Shown piece by piece: positions 25,525 through 36,267 of a DNA stretch of 64,000 bases (position 1 is the first letter of the stretch; each line of letters opens with the position of its first letter). The stretch is from Streptomyces sp. NRRL F-5135 (GTDB lineage: Bacteria; Actinomycetota; Actinomycetes; Streptomycetales; Streptomycetaceae), in NCBI RefSeq assembly GCF_000719775.1, contig NZ_JOHR01000007.1, forward strand, positions 372,001 through 436,000. Direction: 5' to 3'. Under the pieces are notes generated by a model that saw nothing but the letters and a program-made list of their open reading frames with translations, made no database searches and had not been told where the DNA came from. The translations under genes were made by a program, and so were the position numbers.

Positions 25525-26388
25525 ATGCAACCGACGTTCGTACTGGTTCACGGAGCTTTCGCGAACTCCTTCTCCTTCGCACCTCTCCAGGCCGAACTCG
25601 GCCTCCTCGGGCACCGTTCGGTCGCCGTCGACCTTCCGGGGCACGGGTTCGCCGCGACGTACCCGCGCGCCTATCAGGCGCCGCAGGATCTCGCAGGGCT
25701 CGCCACCGCGCCCGGGGCGATCAAGGGCGTCACCCTCGCCGACAACGCCGCGCACCTGATCGGGATACTGGAGCGGGCCAAGCGGAACGGGCCCGTCATC
25801 CTCGTCTCCCACAGCCGCGGCGGCATGACGGCCACCGTCGCGGCCAACCAGCGGCCCGACCTGATCGACCGCATCGTCTACGTTTCCGCCTGGTGCCCCG
25901 TCGACCTCGACGTCAGCGCCTACTACGCCGAGCCCGAGATGGCCACGGTCGACTCCACCGGCCTGGCATCGGCGATGGTCGGCAACCCTGCCGAGCTCGG
26001 GCTGCTGCGCTCCAACTTCCGCATCGCCGACCCCGGCGTCCTCGCGGCCTTCAAGGCGGCCTTCCTCGCCGACGGCACGGACGAGGAGTTCATGGTCTTC
26101 CTCAACACCTTCCAGCCCGACGAGAACCTCGACGTCGGCACACCCGACGACCGGGCACAGGCCGGCACCTGGGGGCGGATCCCCAAGACGTACGTCCGGC
26201 TGACCGAGGACACCAGCGTGCCGCTCGCCATGCAGGACCGGATGATCCGCGAAGGAGACGCGCGGACGCCGGAGAACCCCTACGACGTCCGTACGCTCAC
26301 CAGCAGCCACCTGAAGTGGCTGGTCGACCCGGCACCGGCGGCCCGGACCCTTGGCGAACTCGCCGCGCTCCTGCCCGGCGCGTCGTGA
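25525..26388 (+). CDS. Alpha/beta hydrolase (copy 2 of a local paralogue pair)
   Basis: A 287-residue alpha/beta hydrolase with HGAFANSFSF (oxyanion), VDLPGHGF, the nucleophile elbow SHSRGG and SSHLKWL (catalytic His). It is clearly paralogous to the 21400 product over its full length, but the elbow differs (SHSRGG here, GASLGG there), suggesting different substrates. The AraC-type gene 26463 lies downstream on the same strand. Confidence 0.88.
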   Translation: MQPTFVLVHGAFANSFSFAPLQAELGLLGHRSVAVDLPGHGFAATYPRAYQAPQDLAGLATAPGAIKGVTLADNAAHLIGILERAKRNGPVILVSHSRGGMTATVAANQRPDLIDRIVYVSAWCPVDLDVSAYYAEPEMATVDSTGLASAMVGNPAELGLLRSNFRIADPGVLAAFKAAFLADGTDEEFMVFLNTFQPDENLDVGTPDDRAQAGTWGRIPKTYVRLTEDTSVPLAMQDRMIREGDARTPENPYDVRTLTSSHLKWLVDPAPAARTLGELAALLPGAS

Positions 26389-26462
26389 CGGAAGCCGGCT
26401 GACCGCCGCGGCCGAGGAGAGCGTCGCCGGGCGCCGGACGGCGGTCGTGCGATGCTGGTGCG

Positions 26463-26939
26463 GTGATGCTGTCGGACCTGGTTCGGCTCCGCCGGGCCCG
26501 TGACCTGATGGACCGCGACTACGCGGAGCCGCTCGACGTGCCCGCGTTGGCGCGCGCGGCCCACATGTCGCCCGGCCACTTCTCCCGCAGCTTCCGCGCC
26601 GCCTTCGGCGAGACCCCGTACAGCTACCTGATGACACGCAGGATCGAGCGGGCCAAGGCCCTGCTGCGGCGCGGCGACCTGTCGGTGACGGAGGTCTGCT
26701 TCGCGGTCGGGTGTACGTCGCTGGGGTCGTTCAGCTCACGGTTCACCGAACTGGTGGGGATGAGCCCGAGCGCGTACCGGGCAAGCCCGCATGAGCAGGG
26801 CGCGCCCATCCCGGCCTGCGTCGCCAAGATCTTCACGCGGCCGGTCAGGAACGCGGAGCCGGCCGCTGACGCCCAAGCGGTCAGGCGCGGGGAAGAACCG
26901 GTCAGAAACGGAGAAGCGAACCCCGGGGCCCGCCCGTAG
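26463..26939 (+). CDS. Short AraC-family regulator
   Basis: A 158-residue protein that is essentially a lone AraC double-HTH (about 8-105): LDVPALARAAHMSPGHFSRSFRAAFGETPYSYLMTRRIERAKALLRRGDLSVTEVCFAVGCTSLGSFSSRFTELVG, given here as a domain description. The normal ligand-binding domain is absent. A disordered tail follows. GTG 26463 and ATG 26466 are both possible starts. It precedes a VOC protein by ten bases and may regulate it. Confidence 0.85.
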   Translation: MMLSDLVRLRRARDLMDRDYAEPLDVPALARAAHMSPGHFSRSFRAAFGETPYSYLMTRRIERAKALLRRGDLSVTEVCFAVGCTSLGSFSSRFTELVGMSPSAYRASPHEQGAPIPACVAKIFTRPVRNAEPAADAQAVRRGEEPVRNGEANPGARP

Positions 26940-26949
26940 CGTGAGCCGC

Positions 26950-27363
26950 ATGGACATCACACTTTCGCAGTGTTTCATCGCCGTCGACGATCATGACAAG
27001 GCGCTCGCCTTCTACCGGGGCGTGCTCGGCCTGGAGGTGCTCAATGACGTCGGGTTCGAGGGGATGCGCTGGGTGACGGTCGGCGCGCCGTCGCAGCCCG
27101 GCGTGGAGATCGTCCTGGAACCGCCGCTCGCGAACCCGAACGCCTCGCAGGCCGACAAGCAGGCCATGGCGGAACTGCTGGCCAAGGGCATGCTGCGCGG
27201 CGTGATCTTCTCGACCGACGACCTCGACACCACCTTCGAGCACATCAGGGCCTCGGGCGCCGAGGTGCTGCAGGAGCCGATCGACCAGCCGTACGGGGTC
27301 CGCGACTGCGCCTTCCGCGACCCCGCGGGCAACATGCTGCGCTTCACCCAGCGCCGCGGCTAG
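26950..27363 (+). CDS. VOC/glyoxalase-like protein
   Basis: A 137-residue vicinal-oxygen-chelate protein with the paired beta-alpha-beta-beta-beta modules. FIAVDDHDKALAFYRGVLGLEV starts module one and VIFSTDDLDTTFEHIRASGAEVLQEP starts module two, ending FRDPAGNMLRFTQ. The usual metal positions are not all evident at the first site (Val-Asp in place of His), so it may be a binding rather than a catalytic protein. It follows the AraC gene closely and ends just before a strong terminator. Confidence 0.85.
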   Translation: MDITLSQCFIAVDDHDKALAFYRGVLGLEVLNDVGFEGMRWVTVGAPSQPGVEIVLEPPLANPNASQADKQAMAELLAKGMLRGVIFSTDDLDTTFEHIRASGAEVLQEPIDQPYGVRDCAFRDPAGNMLRFTQRRG

Positions 27364-27374
27364 GTCGGGCGCTG

Positions 27375-27416
27375 GCGGGAGCACCGGCCGGCCATCGCGC
27401 CGGCCGGTGCTCCCGC
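27375..27416 (+). terminator. Strong hairpin terminator after the VOC gene
   Basis: A perfect 18-bp stem (GCGGGAGCACCGGCCGGC / GCCGGCCGGTGCTCCCGC) with a six-base loop starts 12 bases after the VOC stop. This is the strongest simple hairpin seen in the window. Confidence 0.85.
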
Positions 27417-27474
27417 TCGCGCCCGACCCGCTCGCGCCCGACCCGCTCGCGCCCGACCCGCTCGCGCCCGACCC
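27415..27474. repeat. 15-bp tandem repeat next to terminator
   Basis: GCTCGCGCCCGACCC is repeated four times without change, beginning within the right arm of the preceding hairpin. The rest of the gap to the UvrA-like gene (27475-27723) holds GC-rich repeats of CCGGTCGGCC type and no recognisable gene. Confidence 0.75.
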
Positions 27475-27723
27475 GCCCCGCGCCCCGGCTCAGCCCCGCG
27501 AACCAGGCGTACCGCTCGAAGCTGGTTGAATCGAGCCCGGCGATGTCGGCGGAGACCGCGAAGGCGGCCCGGTCGGCCGCCCCTGGCCAACAGGTCCCGG
27601 TCGGCCGGTCCCGGTCGGCCGGCGCGCCCGGTTCCGACCCGCCCCGGGCCCCGGCAGGCCCCGGCAGGTCCCGCCACCAGGCCCCCCGTCCGAGGTGGCC
27701 CGAACCCGACAGATGGAGACACA

Positions 27724-30132
<2,409 letters not shown>

Positions 30133-30239
30133 CGCGGGCGCGGTCGGACACCCTCGACCGCCGGCCCCGGCCCCGGCTGCCCTGCTGAGGCCGGGGCCGT
30201 GGCGCCACAGGCTCGTAGAGCCGCACGCTGTGGCGGGCC

Positions 30240-30335
30240 GTACGCCGAGCGGCCCGTACGCCGAGCGGGCCGTACGCCGAGCGGCCCGTACGCCGAGCGG
30301 GCCGTACGCCGAGCGGCCCGTACGCCGAGTGGGCC
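30240..30335. repeat. 16-bp minisatellite, six copies
   Basis: GTACGCCGAG followed alternately by CGGCCC or CGGGCC is repeated every 16 bp at 30240, 30256, 30272, 30288, 30304 and 30320, forming a 32-bp higher-order unit. It lies between the convergent UvrA-like and TetR genes and can form many small hairpins, so it may also terminate transcription. Confidence 0.85.
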
Positions 30336-30378
30336 GTCCCGGCCGGTCAGACGGCCGGTACAACGCCGCCTTCGGCAG

Positions 30379-31065
30379 TCAGCCCTCGCCTCTCCCGTCG
30401 GCACGGGGCCCGTCGGCACCCGGACCCTCGGCACCGGGCCTCTCGGCGCCGAACCCCTCGGCGCCGACCGGATTCAGCAGCGGCTCGATTCCCGCGCGCA
30501 GGTACGGCAGCAGCGCGCTGTCCGGCGCCGAGGACAGCCCCGGCGACTGAACGGCCAGGCGCAGCAGCGAGATGCCCATCACCCAAGCCGCCAGCAGCTC
30601 CGCGCGCACCTGGGCGTCGGGGCCCTCCAGGCGCTGGGCGAAGGTTTCCGAGAAGACGGCCGTGACATGGTCGCGCAGGCGGCCGACCGCCTCCTCCCGG
30701 CTGGAGGAACGCAGGATCGTCAGCAGCGGATGCGGCACGTGGTCCTCACCGGGCCCGCTGGACACGAAGTCGCAGACCCACTCCGGGATCCCGTCGAGCT
30801 CCAGGCACCGCAGCGGCTCGAACAGGACGCTGCCCTTCGAAACCGCCTCGAACAGCGCTTGCTTTGAGCCGAAGTAGCGGTAGACCAGAGCGGCGTCCAC
30901 CCCGGCGTCCCTGGCGATGTCCCGGACACTGGTTCCGTCGTAGCCGTATTGGGCGAAACGCCCGAGGGCGGCGCCCAACAGAGCCCGCCGCGTGCCCGCC
31001 GCGTCGTATTTGCGGGCCCGTTGGGGACATGCCCCGCCGGACTCGATGTCCTCTGGTTTGTCCAT
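30379..31065 (-). CDS. TetR-family regulator of the glycosylation/export cassette
   Basis: A 228-residue TetR regulator. The HTH region (about 25-75) has ALGRFAQYGYDGTSVRDIARDAGVDAALVYRYFGSKQALFEAV. The C-terminal effector domain ends in a degenerate repeat of GAEGPGADGPRADG, probably disordered. It is divergent from the UDP-glucose dehydrogenase gene; the 273-bp region between them holds several inverted repeats. Control of the dehydrogenase / glycosyltransferase / exporter genes is likely but inferred. Confidence 0.88.
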   Translation of the reverse strand: MDKPEDIESGGACPQRARKYDAAGTRRALLGAALGRFAQYGYDGTSVRDIARDAGVDAALVYRYFGSKQALFEAVSKGSVLFEPLRCLELDGIPEWVCDFVSSGPGEDHVPHPLLTILRSSSREEAVGRLRDHVTAVFSETFAQRLEGPDAQVRAELLAAWVMGISLLRLAVQSPGLSSAPDSALLPYLRAGIEPLLNPVGAEGFGAERPGAEGPGADGPRADGRGEG

Positions 31066-31141
31066 GCGTCATGCCTCCGCCTGTAGCCCCCGCCGGGCCC
31101 GTGCCGTACATGCTCACAGTTCAGCCTCTTCAGCCGAAAAT

Positions 31142-31201
31142 CAACGGTCGTTGTCAGCACTTGTTGACGTGCCCTCGGATCACCGCGTTAATTTTGTCAA
31201 C
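31142..31201. promoter_or_regulatory. Divergent promoter region with inverted repeats
   Basis: An AT-richer island in the tetR-ugd gap. CAACG-GT-CGTTG (31142-31153) is a small perfect inverted repeat, and GTTGAC (31163-31168) faces GTCAAC (31196-31201). TTGACG (31164-31169) and TTAATT (31188-31193) form a possible plus-strand -35/-10 pair with an 18-bp gap. On the minus strand TTGACA is a consensus -35, but no clear -10 follows. The remaining sequence to 31338 has no other recognisable element. Confidence 0.4.
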
Positions 31202-31338
31202 GAGCGGTGACATTGGCCGCCGCTCCGCAGCTGCTCCGGCCGGACGACGGTGTCTGGTCCGTGTTCTGTCCTCGAAAACGGCCGATGGACCGGTCCACGC
31301 GCGCCTCGCTTCCGACCCAGCAGAAGTGGTGATCCGCC

Positions 31339-32877
31339 TTGTCCAACCGCTCGTCCGACCGCTCGTCCGACCGCTCGTCCAACGGCTCCTCCGACCGCTC
31401 GTCCGGCCACTCTGTCGCGCCCGTTCCACCTGTCGCGCGCGTCGCGACCGCCTCACGCGTCGCCGTCATCGGAACCGGATACGTGGGACTGACCACCGGC
31501 GCCTGCCTGGCCTCCCTCGGCCACCACGTGGTGTGCGCGGACGCCGACCCCCACAAGGTCGACCGGCTCCGGCGGGGGGAGGTCGACATCCTTGAGCCCG
31601 GCCTGCCGGAACTCGTCCGGGACGGACAGGCGTCCGGCCACCTGGAGTTCACCCAGGACACCAAGGCCTCCGTGGCCGGTGCCGAGGTGGTGTTCTTCTG
31701 CCTGCCCACCCCGATGGGGGTCGGCGGAGCCGCCGACCTCGCCGCCGTCGAGGCCGTCTCGGACGAGATCCGTACGGCCCTCCCGCACGGATGCGTGGTG
31801 GTCAACAAGTCCACCGTGCCCGTGGGAACCGCCGAGCGCGTCGCCGCGCTGCTCGGCCGGCCCGACATCACCGTGGTGAGCAATCCGGAGTTCCTCCGGG
31901 AGGGCCACGCCGTGCACGACTTCCTCCACCCCGACCGCATCGTCATCGGCGCCGCCGAGCAGGAGGCGGCCCGGCGCGTCGCCGGCCTGTACGCCCCGCT
32001 CGACGCACCGGTGGTGCTGACGGACACCGCGAGCGCGGAGATCGCCAAGTACGCGGCGAACTTCTTCCTCGCCATGAAGCTGTCCTTCGTCAACAACCTC
32101 GCCACACTGTGCGAACACTTCACCGCCGACGTGGACGACGTGGTCGCCGCCCTCGGCCACGACCCCCGTATCGGCCCGGCCTTCCTCAAGCCGGGACCGG
32201 GCTGGGGCGGTTCCTGCCTGCCCAAGGACACTCACGCGCTCCTGACCGTGTGCGAGGAGTCGGGCGTGGAATTCCCGCTGCTGCGCGCCACGATCGACAC
32301 CAACCTCGAGCACCAGAGCAGGCTCGTGGAGCGGGTGGTGGCCGAGTGCTCGCCGGGGGCCGGCACTCCGCACGACGCGCGGCCCGGGACCCTGCCCGGG
32401 GCCCTGTCCGGCGCACAGCCAGGGGCGCGGCCCGGCGCCCCGTCCGGCGCCCTGTCCGATGGGTCCGGCGGCTCGGCGAACGGCTCACTGCACGGCGTGA
32501 CGCTGGCCCTGCTCGGCCTGACCTTCAAGGCCGGCACCTCCGACCTGCGCGACTCACCGGCCCTGGCCATCGCCCGCCGGCTACGCGAACGGGGCGCCGA
32601 ACTGCGCGCGTACGACCCCGCCCTGAGCGAGACCCGCCCCGACCTCAGCGACCTGCTGACGATCGTCGACACCCCGGAGAAGGCGGTGGAGGGGGCCCGC
32701 GCCTGCGTCGTCCTCACCGAGTGGCCGCAGTTCCGCGAGCTCGACTGGGAAGCCGTCGCGGGGTTGCTCACGGCCCCGGTCGTCTACGACTTCCGCAACC
32801 TCCTCGACCCCGACCGGCTGGCGCGTGCCGGCCTGTCCTGGCAGGGCATCGGCCGTTCCCTGGCCATGGTGAGCTGA
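31339..32877 (+). CDS. ugd: UDP-glucose 6-dehydrogenase-like protein
   Basis: A 512-residue enzyme of the UDP-glucose/GDP-mannose dehydrogenase family, expected to oxidise UDP-glucose to UDP-glucuronate with two NAD+. The Rossmann motif VAVIGTGYVGL is at 41-51, the thioester Cys293 lies in GGSCLPKD, and the central SAEIAKYAANFFLAMKLSF helix and C-terminal TFKAGTSDLRDSPA are present. Two insertions are unusual: a 24-residue Ser/Arg/Asp repeat at the N-terminus (12-bp DNA repeats) and a Gly/Pro/Ala linker at 338-386 before the C-terminal domain. TTG is the only in-frame start ahead of the fold. GDP-mannose or UDP-ManNAc as substrate cannot be excluded. Confidence 0.88.
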   Translation: MSNRSSDRSSDRSSNGSSDRSSGHSVAPVPPVARVATASRVAVIGTGYVGLTTGACLASLGHHVVCADADPHKVDRLRRGEVDILEPGLPELVRDGQASGHLEFTQDTKASVAGAEVVFFCLPTPMGVGGAADLAAVEAVSDEIRTALPHGCVVVNKSTVPVGTAERVAALLGRPDITVVSNPEFLREGHAVHDFLHPDRIVIGAAEQEAARRVAGLYAPLDAPVVLTDTASAEIAKYAANFFLAMKLSFVNNLATLCEHFTADVDDVVAALGHDPRIGPAFLKPGPGWGGSCLPKDTHALLTVCEESGVEFPLLRATIDTNLEHQSRLVERVVAECSPGAGTPHDARPGTLPGALSGAQPGARPGAPSGALSDGSGGSANGSLHGVTLALLGLTFKAGTSDLRDSPALAIARRLRERGAELRAYDPALSETRPDLSDLLTIVDTPEKAVEGARACVVLTEWPQFRELDWEAVAGLLTAPVVYDFRNLLDPDRLARAGLSWQGIGRSLAMVS

Positions 32878-32981
32878 CCGGTCCGGGCGCCCCTCCTCAC
32901 ACGACAGCCCGAGAACCCACTGACAGAACAACAGAACCAACAGAACTGACAGAAGCGACAGAACTGACAGAAAGGCCCATC

Positions 32982-34235
32982 GTGCGGGTACTGATCACCA
33001 CGCTCGGCAGCCCCTCCCACGGGCGCGCCCAACTGCCCCTGGCCCGGGCGCTCGCGGCGGCCGGCCACGAGGTACGGGTGGCCACCACCCAGAAGCTCGC
33101 CCCGGTCTTCGAGCAGGACGACGTCCAGGTGACCACGTGCATAGAGGACTTCGATCCGAGCGAGGCCATCAAGCCCCACCTGGCCGAACTCGCCGAACTG
33201 GCGGACGCGGACGCCGAAGAGCGGCAGGCGTTCATGACACGCCTGATCACGCAGGCCGTGTCCGGCCCCATGGCGCGGCCGATCCTCGACGCCGTACGTC
33301 CCGTGGCACGGGAGTTCCGCCCCGACCTCATCCTCCGCGACGGCATGGACGTGAGCGCGTGCGTGATCGCCGAACAGCTCGGCGTCCCGTGCCTCACCAC
33401 CCCGTCCGGCGCCGTCAACGTCCTCGACCCCGCCGCGGTACTGCCCGGTCTCAACGCCCTGCGGGAGGAGAACGGGCTGCCCGCCGACGAGGATCCGCGC
33501 TCGGTCGTACGGCACGGCCGCGTCGACTACGTTCCGCCCGCCTTCACCTTCGCCCGGCACCTGCCCGCGTCGCCGCTGGCGTACCGTCAGACCGTCGACG
33601 TGGAGCGCCATTCCGTCCTGCCGGCGTGGGTGGCGGAACTGCCGGCCGACCGGCCCCTGGTGTTCGCGGCCATCGGCACCGCGCTCCCCGTGTTCGGCGC
33701 CACGAAGGACGCGAAGAAGGACAAGGACGCGGCCCCGCCCGTTCCGATCCCCCTGCCGGACCCCGCCGCGACGCTGCGGGACATCATCGGGGCGGCACGA
33801 CTGCTGGACGAGTGCACGGTCGTCGTGTCGACCTCGGGGATCGCCGTGGACACCGACGGCATACCGGCGCACGTGCACATCACCGAGGGGCTGCCGCAGC
33901 CCCTGCTGCTGGAGTCCGTTGACCTGTTCCTCACCCACGGCGGTTTCAACAGCATCCGGGAATCGCTGCGCACGGGTACGCCGCTGGCGGTCCTGCCCCA
34001 GTTCGCCGACCAGTACGACAACGCGCGGCGCGTCCAGGAACTCGGGATCGGCCGGGAGATCACCGACCGCACGCCGGAGGGCATCGCCGCGGTCTGCCGC
34101 GAGGTGCTGGCCGACCCCGGCAGCCGGGCGAGGGCCCGTCAGGCCCACCTGGCGATGCTGACGCTGCCGGACATCGACAGCGCGGTACCCGATCTGGAGA
34201 AGATCGCCGGACAGGCGGCCGCGTCGGCGAGCTGA
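32982..34235 (+). CDS. GT1 (UGT/macrolide-type) glycosyltransferase
   Basis: A 417-residue GT-B glycosyltransferase that would move a sugar from a UDP-sugar to a small acceptor. His13 in SPSHGRAQLPLARAL matches the GT1 catalytic His. The C-terminal donor-binding signature is FLTHGGFNSIRESLRTGTPLAVLPQ with FADQYDNA (His319, Asp343, Gln344). A Lys/Asp/Pro-rich loop interrupts the middle (240-260). GTG 32982 is preceded by AGAAAGG; just upstream lies a run of ACAGAAC/TGACAGA repeats (32918-32972). With the dehydrogenase 104 bp upstream, UDP-glucuronate is a plausible donor (inference). Confidence 0.87.
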   Translation: MRVLITTLGSPSHGRAQLPLARALAAAGHEVRVATTQKLAPVFEQDDVQVTTCIEDFDPSEAIKPHLAELAELADADAEERQAFMTRLITQAVSGPMARPILDAVRPVAREFRPDLILRDGMDVSACVIAEQLGVPCLTTPSGAVNVLDPAAVLPGLNALREENGLPADEDPRSVVRHGRVDYVPPAFTFARHLPASPLAYRQTVDVERHSVLPAWVAELPADRPLVFAAIGTALPVFGATKDAKKDKDAAPPVPIPLPDPAATLRDIIGAARLLDECTVVVSTSGIAVDTDGIPAHVHITEGLPQPLLLESVDLFLTHGGFNSIRESLRTGTPLAVLPQFADQYDNARRVQELGIGREITDRTPEGIAAVCREVLADPGSRARARQAHLAMLTLPDIDSAVPDLEKIAGQAAASAS

Positions 34236-34554
34236 CGCGCCGAGCGGGGGCGGGCGCCGGTGGCGGGCCGTGACCGGGGCGGGCGCCGCCGCCCGCGGCC
34301 CGGCGCCGTCGCCGCCCGAAGCTCCGTGTGCCGAGCCGACTGCCCCGTGGGCTCGGGCGCGGGCCGGGCCCGGCCCTGACCGGATCCGGCCTGACCGGCC
34401 GGCCCGTCCTGACCGGCCGGCCCGTCCCGACCGCCCCCTCCACTTGGTTCCGGCGCGCGGCCGACGGGGTAGCCCGAACGGGAGCCGTACCCCCGCGGCC
34501 GGGCCCACACGCCACCACCCACCGCGACACCGCGGCATGAGCGGGAGAAATGAA
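34236..34554. other. Intergenic stretch before the exporter gene
   Basis: No gene recognised. The region is very GC-rich with direct repeats of CTGACCGGCCGGCCCGTC near 34390-34430, which can fold into hairpins and may attenuate transcription into the exporter. An in-frame upstream extension of the exporter exists but is Pro/Arg low complexity. Confidence 0.45.
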
Positions 34555-36192
34555 GTGACCTCCTCGGACGCGATCCCACGAGAGTCGGCGGACGGTCCGC
34601 GCGACGAGCCGGACGCACCACCCGCACGACTGACACACCGTCAGGTCGTGACCGTACTGTCCGGGCTCATGCTCGGCATGTTCCTCGCCGCGCTCGACCA
34701 GACGGTCGTCTCGTCCGCGCTGCGCACCATCGCCGACGACCTCCACGGACTGACCGCGCAGGCCTGGGTCACGACCGCCTATCTCGTCACCGGCACCATC
34801 GCGACCCCGCTGTACGGAAAGCTCTCCGACATCTACGGCCGCCGACCGGTCTACCTGTGGGCGATCGCGCTGTTCACCGTCGGTTCGCTGCTGTGCGGAT
34901 TCGCCACGTCGATCCACCAGCTCGCGGCCTTCCGGGCGGTCCAGGGCCTCGGCGGCGGCGGGCTGATGTCCCTCGCCATGACGATCATCGCCGACATCAC
35001 CTCGCCCCGTGAACGCGGCCGTTACCAGGGCTACATCACGGCCGTCTTCGGCGGTTCCAGCGTGGTCGGCCCCCTCGTCGGCGGCGTCTTCGCGGGCCGG
35101 GACAGCCTGCTCGGGATCGACGGCTGGCGGTGGATCTTCCTGGTCAACGTCCCCCTGGCGGTCCTGGCCGTCGTCGTGATCCTGCGCGTGCTGCACGTAC
35201 CGCACCAGCCCGTGCGGCACCGCCTGGACTACGGCGGGGCGGCGACGCTCGCGATCAGCATCGTGCCCCTGCTCGTCGTCGCCGAGCAGGGGCGGAGCTG
35301 GGGCTGGACCTCTCCCCTCGCGCTGGCCATGTACGGCGTCGGGCTGGCCGGTCTGGTCTCCTTCGTCACGCTGGAACGGCGCATGGGGGACGCCGCCCTG
35401 CTGCCGCTCAAGCTGTTCCGGATCAAGGCGTTCCGGCTCGGCACCCTCCTGCACTTCGTCGTCGGCATCGGCATGTTCGGGGCGATGACGACGCTTCCGC
35501 TGTACCTGCAACTGGCCAAGGGCATGAGCCCCATGGACGCGGGCCTCGCCACGCTGCCCACCATGGCCGCGAACGTGACGGTGACCCTGGTGGTCGGCCG
35601 GCTGATGTCGCGGACGGGGAAGTTCAAGGTCCACCTGGTGGCGGGGATCGGCTCCTTCACCGTGGCCATGGTGGTGTTCTCGACGCTCGAGGTGGACAGC
35701 CCGCTGTGGTACGTCGCCGTCGGGATGCTGTTCATGGGCGCGGGCCTCGGCGCCTCGATGCAGACCATCACCACGCTGGCCCAGTCCGAGGTGGACCGGC
35801 GGGACATGGGCGCGGCGACCGCGTCGGCGAACTTCTTCCGTTCCAACGGCGGTACGGTGGGCGCCGCCGCGTTCCTCTCCATCCTCTTCTCGCTCGCCGG
35901 CACCCGGATCACGGAGCGGCTGACCGCCGCCTTCCAGGACCAGCCGTTCCGCCGGCTCGCGGAGGAGCCGGCGAACGCGGCAGCGCTGGACGGCGTGCTA
36001 CGGCCCGACGGCGGCCTGAACCTGGAGGACTCGGCCTTCCTCCAGGCCCTCGATCCACGGGTGGCCCTGCCGTTCCTCGAAGGCTATGTCAGCGCCATGC
36101 AGGCGGTGTTCCTCACCGGGGCGGCCGTGAGTCTGCTGGCCTTCGTGATCGCCGCCTGGCGCGTACCGAACACCAGGCTCTCCGCCGACTGA
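34555..36192 (+). CDS. DHA2-family (14-helix) MFS drug exporter
   Basis: A 545-residue proton-driven multidrug exporter. The N-terminal helix carries LDQTVVSSALRTIADDL, motif C-like GSSVVGPLVGG lies in helix 5, and motif A is GKLSDIYGRRP. Fourteen hydrophobic segments and the RSNGGTVGAA motif fit the EmrB/QacA group. GTG 34555 follows GGGAG by seven to eight bases, giving the start MTSSDAIPRES; ATG 34537 is the alternative. As the last gene of the cassette it probably exports the toxin or its glycosylated form. Confidence 0.92.
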   Translation: MTSSDAIPRESADGPRDEPDAPPARLTHRQVVTVLSGLMLGMFLAALDQTVVSSALRTIADDLHGLTAQAWVTTAYLVTGTIATPLYGKLSDIYGRRPVYLWAIALFTVGSLLCGFATSIHQLAAFRAVQGLGGGGLMSLAMTIIADITSPRERGRYQGYITAVFGGSSVVGPLVGGVFAGRDSLLGIDGWRWIFLVNVPLAVLAVVVILRVLHVPHQPVRHRLDYGGAATLAISIVPLLVVAEQGRSWGWTSPLALAMYGVGLAGLVSFVTLERRMGDAALLPLKLFRIKAFRLGTLLHFVVGIGMFGAMTTLPLYLQLAKGMSPMDAGLATLPTMAANVTVTLVVGRLMSRTGKFKVHLVAGIGSFTVAMVVFSTLEVDSPLWYVAVGMLFMGAGLGASMQTITTLAQSEVDRRDMGAATASANFFRSNGGTVGAAAFLSILFSLAGTRITERLTAAFQDQPFRRLAEEPANAAALDGVLRPDGGLNLEDSAFLQALDPRVALPFLEGYVSAMQAVFLTGAAVSLLAFVIAAWRVPNTRLSAD

Positions 36193-36267
36193 CGCTGATG
36201 CCCGGTGGCTGTGGTGACCGGTGATTCGAACTCGTCCGGCTGCCGTCGACGACGCCCGAGCCTCGCC

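Noticed and set aside
27415..27474. Regular 15-bp repeats considered as a CRISPR array
   Set aside because: Units are contiguous without spacers and have no cas genes nearby.
32940..32975. Repeated ACAGAACTG segments considered as a protein-binding array
   Set aside because: Spacing is irregular and they lie directly against the ribosome-binding site; no symmetry supports an operator.
36225..36240. ATTCGAACTC resembling a tRNA T-arm
   Set aside because: No acceptor, D or anticodon stems could be assembled around it.
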